Positions 5,502 through 11,544 of a stretch of DNA of 11,544 bases are shown piece after piece. Position numbers and translations under genes: made by a program. This DNA comes from Thermococcus sp. (GTDB lineage: Archaea; Methanobacteriota_B; Thermococci; Thermococcales; Thermococcaceae). Every line of letters starts with the position of its first letter. Within the stretch, counting starts at the first letter, position 1. The stretch lies in the NCBI GenBank assembly GCA_026987155.1, contig JALSNG010000052.1, forward strand, positions 1 through 11,544, given 5' to 3'. Under the pieces are notes generated by a model that was given only the letters and a program-made list of their open reading frames with translations, had not been told where the DNA came from and searched no databases.

Positions 5502-7216
5502 GGAATCACCCCCAATACGCCAGTGATTGTAGAGGTTAGGGACGAAAATGTCACGAGGCGGGACATTATGATGGTTCCGAGGTACTCCCCCAGTGCCGCT
5601 ATCCACAGCAGGACAACGAAATAGTAGACGGTGCTTCCTACATGTCCTCCGTCGGCGAACTTTATTGACATTGCTGAGATTAAAGTATGAGCAACAAGTA
5701 TCGCTACGAGGATGTATTCCGTCAGCTCAAGTCCTGACTTGGAAGGGACAAAAATGACATTCTGAAGGAAATCCGCCGGGAGATTCATGTTGGAGAATAT
5801 CTTATTCATGTAAACTGCAACGCCGAAGGCTGCAGCCACTGAGAATGCAAACGCTCCCGTGATTCCATAGATGACACCTCTAAAGCTTGCAACCGTCTGG
5901 GCCCTCTTTCTCCTCAGCCTCACAAGGCGCTCAAAATTACGAGAGATCACCATTCCCACATACTCGGGGTCAGCCCCCATCTTTATGCTCTTGTTGAAGA
6001 TATCCGAGAACATGCCTATTAACCAGCTACCCGTATCTATGGTGAAGTACTTCCAGGCCTTGTCGTTGTCCAATCTCATTGATATTCTCCTGTGGAGATT
6101 CCTTATATCCTGAGTTAAGACTCCAAAATCATGGGAGCTCAAATACTTGAGAACGAGCGGTAGAGCCGCCCCACTTGCGGCCAGTGATGAGCTAAGGCTC
6201 CTCATGAAAGCCGGAAAGTTCTCATCCTTAACTACAATAGCCTTCTCTTCCCTTTCTATGGCCTTCCCGTAGTACATCAAAGGGGAGAGAATTATGGACA
6301 CATGAATCAGGAGGGGCAGGTTAAAACGAGGCCGCAGAATTATGTAATCCATCACCGCCATCACAGAGGTTCCCATTATAGAAATGAGCAGTGCTCTCCT
6401 AAGCTTCGACTTTCTCCAAGGAGACATAGGGCCTTCAGCCCAAACCGGATCCTCCGGCATGCGGTACTTTATTACAAGGAGTATACCAACTTCGGTCGCT
6501 ATTACAAGAATGAACATAAACATGCTGAGACTCACCACATCCTGGCCAGTTATTATCGGCCCTATAATTATGAAAGTTACCATAAAGACCACCGATATTA
6601 TTAGGGAGGTGTAGATCTCCTTAAAGATGTCGAGGTCATAGAGGGCCCCTTCATAGAAAGTCTCATAGTCATCCATAACGGTTTTCTGTTCCTGGAGAAG
6701 GTAGTCCTTTAAATCAACACCACTGTCAAGAGAGTAGGCAAGCCTGTCAAGGAAATCTGCAAGAACCTTACTCGGAACACGCCTCGCAAGAAACCTTAGA
6801 GCTTCTGGCATGCCCCTGTGAAGTTTGGCGATCAAATAATAAACCTTCTTCATCTCACCCGCTATGGGTTCAAGTGTCTTCTCACTTGAGAGATTCAGTA
6901 TAAGCTGTTCCCTGCTGACATCGCTCGTTGATAGAACGGCAAAATAGGTTGCAAAATATGGAATCTTTGAGTTTATCTGGACACGTTTACTGCTGATCTT
7001 GGCGTAGGGATATCCAAGCGTATAGAGTAGGGGGAGTAGAGGTATTACATACATGGCGACGAGTATTGGCTTTGAGAGGACGACAAAAGTTCTCAGAAAT
7101 AGGGCCCCAACAAAGAGGATGACCGAGGCGATGACCCCGGGTAGGAGAACTCTCCGTAAGTAAGTTCTCATGTTCACGCCCGACTGCACAAAGACGCTTC
7201 CCTTAGCGGCCTGCAT
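5498..7216 (-). CDS. flaJ: Archaellum assembly platform membrane protein FlaJ (ArlJ)
   Basis: This 572-residue polytopic protein has about nine membrane helices (near residues 23-45, 49-68, 203-224, 228-250, 273-291, 298-317, 445-469, 500-520 and 527-551). Two cytoplasmic T2SSF/GspF-like helical domains lie at about 85-200 and 330-440. FlaJ is the only polytopic core component of the archaellum; it is the membrane platform onto which FlaI docks and is homologous to PilC/GspF/TadC. The second cytoplasmic part is strongly basic (ERLVRLRRKRAQ near 430-439), as expected for contact with FlaI. The start at ATG 7216 follows GAGGTGG, which overlaps the flaI stop and leaves nine bases between genes. 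ATG 7171 (MRTYLRR) is an in-frame alternative. The stop overlaps the next start as ATGA. Confidence 0.93.
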   Translation of the reverse strand: MQAAKGSVFVQSGVNMRTYLRRVLLPGVIASVILFVGALFLRTFVVLSKPILVAMYVIPLLPLLYTLGYPYAKISSKRVQINSKIPYFATYFAVLSTSDVSREQLILNLSSEKTLEPIAGEMKKVYYLIAKLHRGMPEALRFLARRVPSKVLADFLDRLAYSLDSGVDLKDYLLQEQKTVMDDYETFYEGALYDLDIFKEIYTSLIISVVFMVTFIIIGPIITGQDVVSLSMFMFILVIATEVGILLVIKYRMPEDPVWAEGPMSPWRKSKLRRALLISIMGTSVMAVMDYIILRPRFNLPLLIHVSIILSPLMYYGKAIEREEKAIVVKDENFPAFMRSLSSSLAASGAALPLVLKYLSSHDFGVLTQDIRNLHRRISMRLDNDKAWKYFTIDTGSWLIGMFSDIFNKSIKMGADPEYVGMVISRNFERLVRLRRKRAQTVASFRGVIYGITGAFAFSVAAAFGVAVYMNKIFSNMNLPADFLQNVIFVPSKSGLELTEYILVAILVAHTLISAMSIKFADGGHVGSTVYYFVVLLWIAALGEYLGTIIMSRLVTFSSLTSTITGVLGVIP

Positions 7217-7225
7217 ACCACCACC

Positions 7226-8854
7226 TCAAAGCCTGAAACTAAGACCCTCAAGACCACGCTCGTAAAAGGCCCTGATCTCACGGTAAACGTCCCAATAGCC
7301 TGTTATCCCCAACTCCGCCATGCGCTCTATTATCCTCGCCCTGAGAAAGAGCTCATTGTATATTTCCTTCGGATCCTCATAACCGGCAACCTCGGCTATT
7401 TTCCTTTCGAGTATGTAGGAGTTGTTCATTCCTCTAAAAATGTGCTTATCGCTAACTGCGTCCCACTCAAAGACGTTCCTCGTTGCGACTCCACCGAGTT
7501 CCTCATAATAACCTTCAATCTCAACAACACTGAGAACTCTCCTCAAGAACCTGCCACGGACGTAAACCGCCTGCTGAAACAGGGCAATGTTCAGATTATC
7601 GATAAACGTTACAGGAATGTTAATAGGAGAACCTGTAAATCGCTGAATCATTTTCTTTATATCCCCAGCGTGGAACGTACTCATGACAGGATGCCCCGTC
7701 TGCATCGCCTGAAAAGCTATAGCACCCTCTGCCCCACGGATCTCACCCACTATTATATAGTTCGGTCTCGAACGAAGTGCGGCCTTCAGGAGGTCAAACA
7801 GCGTGACCCTGCTCTCCTCTGGACCGCGTTCCCTCGTAGTAAGCCTCTGCCAAGTTTTGTGAGGAACCACAACCTCAGGAGTGTCTTCCGCAGTGTAGAT
7901 CTTAGCGTCTGGCTTGATGAAAGGAATTATCGAATTTAGAGTGGTTGTCTTTCCGCTTGCAGTTTCACCGCACACAAAAATACTCATACCGTACTCAAGG
8001 GCAAGCCAAAGATACGCGGCAACTTCCGCCGAGAAGGTTCCCCACTTCACGAGCTGGACAACGCTCAAGGGTGTCGCAGAGAACTTACGGATGGTGGCAC
8101 TCGGTCCTTTTATGCTGACATCAGGAGAGTAGATTATGTTTATACGTGAGCCATCAGGAAGGGTTCCATCCACTATGGGATTTTTATCGCTAACTGGCCT
8201 CCCCATTCTCTCGCTTAAATTTTTGAAGTAATCTGCAAGCTTTATATTATCCCCAAACGTGATGTTGGTCTCCATTGCCTCAAATATCTTGTGGATAAGG
8301 GCGACATAGTTTGCCCCAATTATGTGGATGTCCTCAATGTAGGGATCCCTCATAAGAGGTTCCAGCGGCCCAATTCCAACTATATCCCTCTTGAGCAAAT
8401 AGCGGAACTTCTCAACTTCATGGGGGGTAAAACTGACCCGGTTTCGTGAAAAGAATCCCCCACTACCGAGCTTCCCAAGGGCCTCATCAACAAGATCATC
8501 AAGAAATTTCTCAAATTCCTCTTCGTCCTCTGGAATGTCCTTCTCAGGTGCAAGTTCAAGTATTTTATCCTTTAAAAGTTCGTACTTCCGCTCTTCATCC
8601 CCGTTCAAGATTCTCGGCTCAACAACTATGTACCGCTTTTCCACGTTGATGTCGCCGTAGATATGGATGAAGATTGGATCCCCGACCGGATATATAAGGT
8701 TGGGGTACTTTATATCCTTCATATCTCTGCTGAGCTGTGGGTAGAAGTCCGGGAACTTACCGGTTTTTCGAGTGAATTCATCAACATACCTACGCAAGTG
8801 CGGATTCCTCGCCATTGCAGTCTCAAGGGTGTCACTGATAACCTTCTCTGCCAT
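7226..8854 (-). CDS. flaI: Archaellum motor/assembly ATPase FlaI (ArlI)
   Basis: This 542-residue type II/IV secretion ATPase has a Walker A GETASGKT (296-303), an Asp-box region with AEDTPE (322-327), a Walker B IIVGEIR with E371, and a His box GHPVMSTFHAGD (387-398). The N-terminal half (1-280) is the variable platform-binding domain and includes an acidic segment (EDEEEFEKFLDD, about 109-120). FlaI forms a hexamer at the cytoplasmic side, hydrolyses ATP for archaellin assembly and, separately, for rotation. The length and every catalytic box are complete, so it should be active. Its ATG comes directly after the flaH stop (TAAATG, no gap) with GGTGGTG upstream, which predicts coupled synthesis of the FlaH-FlaI complex. 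Confidence 0.96.
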   Translation of the reverse strand: MAEKVISDTLETAMARNPHLRRYVDEFTRKTGKFPDFYPQLSRDMKDIKYPNLIYPVGDPIFIHIYGDINVEKRYIVVEPRILNGDEERKYELLKDKILELAPEKDIPEDEEEFEKFLDDLVDEALGKLGSGGFFSRNRVSFTPHEVEKFRYLLKRDIVGIGPLEPLMRDPYIEDIHIIGANYVALIHKIFEAMETNITFGDNIKLADYFKNLSERMGRPVSDKNPIVDGTLPDGSRINIIYSPDVSIKGPSATIRKFSATPLSVVQLVKWGTFSAEVAAYLWLALEYGMSIFVCGETASGKTTTLNSIIPFIKPDAKIYTAEDTPEVVVPHKTWQRLTTRERGPEESRVTLFDLLKAALRSRPNYIIVGEIRGAEGAIAFQAMQTGHPVMSTFHAGDIKKMIQRFTGSPINIPVTFIDNLNIALFQQAVYVRGRFLRRVLSVVEIEGYYEELGGVATRNVFEWDAVSDKHIFRGMNNSYILERKIAEVAGYEDPKEIYNELFLRARIIERMAELGITGYWDVYREIRAFYERGLEGLSFRL

Positions 8855-9550
8855 TTACACCACCGCCGCAATTTCCACTATAAAGCCCACCTTGGGTTCC
8901 ACCCTGAAGGGAATTATCTTCTGAAACACGCCGACGGCGTTGTTGTACTTTATTATTGTGGCAGAGTTCTTAAGATCGCCACCAAAGACCTTAACGCTAA
9001 GGCGGATTAACAGAGTAGAGACTTCCTCCACCACCCCGAGAACATCCGAAGGCATATCCCCTGGGTTGGCGGTCATTATAACGACCTTACCCAGGGACGT
9101 GACACGTTTTAAATGAACCAAAAAGGCACGGATATCATTCATATCTGGGTTAGCGGGCAACAGTGAACTCAATGAATCGATTATAACCACATCACTCCCC
9201 CACAGAGGAGACGCACCACCAAGTTTCTGGAGAAACCTGTTCCTTTCGGAAACCCCAACGAGGAGTGGATACAGCGAAACAAAGGATAATCGCCTCTTAA
9301 CGAGATCCTGAATTACACCGTATCCGAGGGAGTCCATCTGGTTTATGAACTCCGGCGTTGTAAGCTGTGTGGACACATAGGTGACAGTGTGATTGTTCTT
9401 GAGAAAACCGTAGAGGAGCCGCTGGCAGAATATGGACTTGCCAGTACCCCTGTCACCCTCTATGAGCACTATACTTCCTGCGGGTATACCACCTCCGAGT
9501 CTCCTGTGAAGCTCATCATTGGGGATTCGGATTTCAAGCAGTGCCCCCAT
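8855..9550 (-). CDS. flaH: Archaellum ATP-binding protein FlaH (ArlH), KaiC/RecA-like
   Basis: This 231-residue single RecA/KaiC-fold protein has a Walker A GDRGTGKS (32-39) and a Walker B VVIIDS (121-126). No catalytic glutamate is evident after strand 2 (TYVSTQL), consistent with FlaH binding ATP with little hydrolysis. FlaH forms a ring below FlaI inside the FlaD/E (or FlaX) ring and is thought to regulate the motor, possibly through autophosphorylation as in KaiC. The gene starts two bases after the flaG stop, with AGGGTGG seven bases before the ATG, and ends immediately before flaI. The length is typical for the family. Confidence 0.95.
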   Translation of the reverse strand: MGALLEIRIPNDELHRRLGGGIPAGSIVLIEGDRGTGKSIFCQRLLYGFLKNNHTVTYVSTQLTTPEFINQMDSLGYGVIQDLVKRRLSFVSLYPLLVGVSERNRFLQKLGGASPLWGSDVVIIDSLSSLLPANPDMNDIRAFLVHLKRVTSLGKVVIMTANPGDMPSDVLGVVEEVSTLLIRLSVKVFGGDLKNSATIIKYNNAVGVFQKIIPFRVEPKVGFIVEIAAVV

Positions 9551-9552
9551 GT

Positions 9553-10005
9553 TTATCCCACCCTGAAAATCATGGAAGCCCGTTTCCCATTATCGCATAT
9601 GAGGGTTATCTTATGATATTCCACACTGGAATTCACAAAACTCACGGGAAGGTACACCTCGCCAATTTGATAGGGTGTGAGCGTGCCGGTGGGAGAAAAT
9701 CTCAGATTTGAGGGAGGAACTACGAGCCCATCCACCATCACTACAAAAGACCCGGGCACAAAAGTCAGGACTGTTTTACCAGTGTTCCTTACATAGAACA
9801 CATAAGAATCATTCACAACAGGAATGTTTTCGGGATCGTTTATTATTTCAAAGCTCGTCTTCATTTCTGATGAAACAACGGCCCCCCTGGAGAGCAACCC
9901 ATCTGAAAGCTCCTGAGTAACCAAGTACAGGGCCCCCGCTACCATGCCAGCCGCGAGTAGGGAGATTATGAACAGTATAAGCTCTGAAGCCACTGAACTC
10001 GCCAT
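9553..10005 (-). CDS. flaG: Archaellum stator-type protein FlaG (ArlG)
   Basis: This 150-residue protein starts MASSVASELILFIISLL, the characteristic FlaG N-terminus: a short polar head and one membrane helix (about 8-29). A beta-sandwich follows outside the membrane (about 45-150). FlaG forms short filaments capped by FlaF and, with FlaF, links the motor to the S-layer. The frame stays open 33 codons further upstream, into flaF, but ATG 10005 has GGAGGGG five bases before it and gives the family-typical start. It lies two bases after the flaF stop and two before flaH. Confidence 0.9.
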   Translation of the reverse strand: MASSVASELILFIISLLAAGMVAGALYLVTQELSDGLLSRGAVVSSEMKTSFEIINDPENIPVVNDSYVFYVRNTGKTVLTFVPGSFVVMVDGLVVPPSNLRFSPTGTLTPYQIGEVYLPVSFVNSSVEYHKITLICDNGKRASMIFRVG

Positions 10006-10007
10006 AG

Positions 10008-10517
10008 TTACCCCTCCCCAGGACAGTACCAGGCACTTCCAATCACCCGGGGCGCTCCATCGGTGGCGTTCCCAAGCCATTCCCACTTTATTTTCAGGCC
10101 ACATCCAATCTCGGTGCTGATCACGAGGGAATGGGCCGTCCCGTTCACCTTCGGAACGTTGATAACGCTTACTTGGGCGGTTTCACCTGGGAGGAGATAC
10201 TCACTGGATGGACCCACTACTGAAGTCGAATCCATCATGCCATCGTAAATGTATCCCCACTCATTCGGCGAAAGCGTGCTTCCGGCATTGAGGATAGCGA
10301 ACGTCATGTCGTACACCGTTGCATTGGGTAGGGTGCTGTAACTGTAGTTGACGAGCTCAAGATGCGAGGTTCTGACCTTAACGACCATTTCATTGTAGTC
10401 GCTGCCAGCCTCCTTCATCATGGAATACAGTGTCTCACCTGAAGCGTATAGCATCCCAAAGGAAACTGTGACGGCTATTAACAGTACTGCAAAGGCTGCT
10501 GGGCCGCTGACCCCCAT
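10008..10517 (-). CDS. flaF: Archaellum S-layer-binding stator protein FlaF (ArlF)
   Basis: This 169-residue protein has an N-terminal membrane helix (about 5-25, GPAAFAVLLIAVTVSFGMLY) and an extracytoplasmic beta-sandwich domain. FlaF of Sulfolobus dimerises and binds the S-layer protein, acting as stator or anchor; that role is assigned here by family and by position between flaD and flaG. Two cysteines in the soluble domain (C139 and C165) could form a disulfide, plausible for a hyperthermophile surface protein. The start at ATG 10517 follows AGGGGAT overlapping the flaD stop; the intergenic gap is nine bases. The sequence of this family is poorly conserved, so the assignment rests partly on synteny. 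Confidence 0.85.
   Translation of the reverse strand: MGVSGPAAFAVLLIAVTVSFGMLYASGETLYSMMKEAGSDYNEMVVKVRTSHLELVNYSYSTLPNATVYDMTFAILNAGSTLSPNEWGYIYDGMMDSTSVVGPSSEYLLPGETAQVSVINVPKVNGTAHSLVISTEIGCGLKIKWEWLGNATDGAPRVIGSAWYCPGEG
10011..10017 (-). promoter_or_regulatory. Ribosome-binding site deciding the flaG start
   Basis: On the minus strand GGAGGGG lies five bases before ATG 10005, within the last codons of flaF. It rules against the longer open frame beginning at 10104. Confidence 0.65.
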
Positions 10518-10526
10518 GTCGATCCC

Positions 10527-11456
10527 CTAAACACCGTATATATCTTCCAGCAGCTTTCCTACAGCCCTCATCTCCCTTTCCACCGAATCAAGGAGCTCGC
10601 GGGTTATTCTAACGCCCCGGAGGCGTTCGATGAAGAGGAGGGACACCATGTGATCCTGAATGGTGAGTTTTTCGTCGGGCCTCCAATCGGGCTCACGATG
10701 ATGGGGCCTTATGCCCTCGGCGTACCTCAGGAGGGTATACAGCACGTCCTCGGAGATCCACCCAATCTGGTAGTAAAAGTCAAGCACGTTCTCGAGGTTC
10801 TGCATTCCAACCCTTTCAATCAAAAAGCCCAGCCACTTGAGGGCCATCATAGTTGAAACCATGTCCCCCGGTATGCGCTCCAAACGAGCGCGGCTCCGCG
10901 GTGTAGAAAGGAGCACCTCCCGTATATCAGAGGGTATGCTCATGGCCCCCAAGTCTTTCTCCCCGTAGCCTCTTGAGGGCATTTCTTCCCCCCTTTGCAT
11001 GTCAACCACACCTCCCCCCTGTTCCTGGGAACGTTCCACGTGTGCTTGTTCAAACAGGGTTCCGGGCATTGTTTCTGGAGAGGGGGGTCCACCAAAGCCC
11101 TCCTGAACACTCTGCGCCACCACGTCCCCAAGTCCCACTGGTTGGACCCCCCCTACGCTACCCTGCCCACTCCCGGGAGACGCGGCTATCGATGAGCTCG
11201 ATGTGAGCGTCATCAGTTGATTCCTGATCTCCTCGATGTACTTCCCGATCTCCTCAACCCTCCTGTCAAGTTTAGAGAGCTTCTCTACTTGCCCTGAATA
11301 AGTCTGGAGTGCCTTCTCCACAACTCTTTCAACCTGTTCAGGTGTTAGGATATCTTTTTTCTGCAGGAGACGGTTTCTCAAGTCCTCTATCAGAAAGTTT
11401 GGAACTTTCCCCCTCAGCACCTTCAACTTTTCATCGATTTCTTCTTCCCTTATCAT
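10527..11456 (-). CDS. flaD: Archaellum accessory protein FlaD (FlaD/E-domain, ArlD)
   Basis: This 309-residue soluble protein has three parts. Residues 1-82 are helical with a coiled coil at about 40-82 (VERVVEKAL...RRVEEIGKYIEEIRNQL). Residues about 83-180 are a low-complexity Ser/Gly/Pro/Gln linker. Residues about 190-300 form the conserved FlaD/E domain (LERIPGDMVSTMMALKWLGFLIERVG). In euryarchaea FlaC, FlaD and FlaE form the cytoplasmic ring around FlaH-FlaI and connect the motor to chemotaxis through CheF. The assignment to FlaD rather than a FlaCE fusion rests on the coiled-coil plus C-terminal domain layout and on position. Its ATG overlaps the previous stop (ATGA), with GGAGGGAT upstream. 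The linker is unusually rich in G/C homopolymer runs. Confidence 0.88.
   Translation of the reverse strand: MIREEEIDEKLKVLRGKVPNFLIEDLRNRLLQKKDILTPEQVERVVEKALQTYSGQVEKLSKLDRRVEEIGKYIEEIRNQLMTLTSSSSIAASPGSGQGSVGGVQPVGLGDVVAQSVQEGFGGPPSPETMPGTLFEQAHVERSQEQGGGVVDMQRGEEMPSRGYGEKDLGAMSIPSDIREVLLSTPRSRARLERIPGDMVSTMMALKWLGFLIERVGMQNLENVLDFYYQIGWISEDVLYTLLRYAEGIRPHHREPDWRPDEKLTIQDHMVSLLFIERLRGVRITRELLDSVEREMRAVGKLLEDIYGV
10988..11153. repeat. Cluster of G/C homopolymer tracts in the flaD linker
   Basis: Four mononucleotide runs lie within about 170 bp: C6 at 10988-10993, C6 at 11014-11019, G6 at 11082-11087 and C7 at 11147-11153 (plus-strand letters). They encode the low-complexity Gly/Pro linker of FlaD. 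A slip in any of them would shift the frame before the conserved C-terminal domain. Confidence 0.6.
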
Positions 11457-11544
11457 GCGGATCCCTCCGACATGGCTTCATATATCAGTTCATCAAGATC
11501 CATCCCGTCGATGATAATAAGACGAAGGTCTGCCTTGATTTGAG
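11453..11544 (-). CDS. 3' end of upstream archaellum-cluster gene, possibly flaC (partial)
   Basis: The last 29 codons of a minus-strand gene enter from the right edge. They read IKADLRLIIIDGMDLDELIYEAMSEGSA and end in a TGA that overlaps the flaD ATG (ATGA). The visible peptide is a hydrophobic strand and an acidic helix, with no diagnostic motif. In Thermococcales the gene before flaD is usually flaC, so this could be FlaC. That is a synteny guess, not sequence recognition. Confidence 0.5.
   Translation of the reverse strand, partial: QIKADLRLIIIDGMDLDELIYEAMSEGSA

Noticed and set aside
5502..5606. 35-codon extension of the surface protein into flaJ
   Set aside because: It would put the signal peptide 35 residues inside the protein; ATG 5501 gives a standard Sec signal and an ATGA overlap with flaJ.
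10006..10104. 33-codon extension of flaG into flaF
   Set aside because: Residues upstream of MASSVASEL look like out-of-frame flaF sequence, and GGAGGGG sits just before ATG 10005.
10940..11131. 63-codon alternative minus-strand frame inside flaD
   Set aside because: It is only the shifted frame of the low-complexity linker, useful for judging slippage outcomes but not a gene.

Overview
The window looks like chromosomal DNA of a hyperthermophilic euryarchaeon of the Thermococcales (Thermococcus/Pyrococcus type). The basis is gene content (a flaD-F-G-H-I-J archaellum cluster, a stomatin/short-NfeD pair, a PUA-containing PAPS-reductase-like protein), very compact spacing, GGAGG/GGTGA-type ribosome-binding sites, AT-rich TATA-like boxes and Lys/Glu/Val-rich proteins. 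The genus is inferred from memory of these families, not from a search.

Left edge (1-900): a truncated minus-strand gene with an N-terminal zinc ribbon, a PUA-like region and the first residues of a PP-loop (SGGK) cut off by the window edge. A roughly 120 bp divergent intergenic region (781-900) carries candidate promoters for this gene and for the plus-strand stomatin gene. Stomatin (901-1869) and a short NfeD (1888-2307) form a two-gene membrane-protein operon. Its 3' end overlaps a convergent minus-strand gene by 14 bp.

Right part (11544 down to 2294, all minus strand): one almost gapless run of genes in transcription order: the 3' end of an unidentified gene, flaD (arlD), flaF, flaG, flaH, flaI, flaJ, a 648-residue secreted and membrane-anchored beta-rich glycoprotein candidate, and an amidohydrolase. 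Most junctions are ATGA overlaps or gaps of 0-9 nt, so translation is probably coupled throughout. FlaI is the motor/assembly ATPase, FlaH its RecA-like partner, FlaJ the membrane platform, FlaF and FlaG the extracytoplasmic stator/anchor subunits, and FlaD a cytoplasmic ring or adaptor component. Archaellins and the prepilin peptidase are not in the window; archaellin genes would be expected beyond the right edge.

The most interesting points are these. (1) The 648-residue surface protein is joined to flaJ by an ATGA overlap; it has a signal peptide, repeated beta-strand motifs, two Ig/CARDB-like modules, 13 N-glycosylation sequons and a C-terminal membrane anchor, and I do not recognise it as a described archaellum part. 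(2) The terminal amidohydrolase keeps its metal ligands but has Gln where deaminases of its family have the catalytic Glu. (3) GC content drops sharply inside much of the archaellum cluster. (4) G/C homopolymer tracts cluster in the flaD linker. The rest is ordinary, well-packed archaeal sequence with no tRNA, rRNA, CRISPR, insertion sequence or other mobile element visible.
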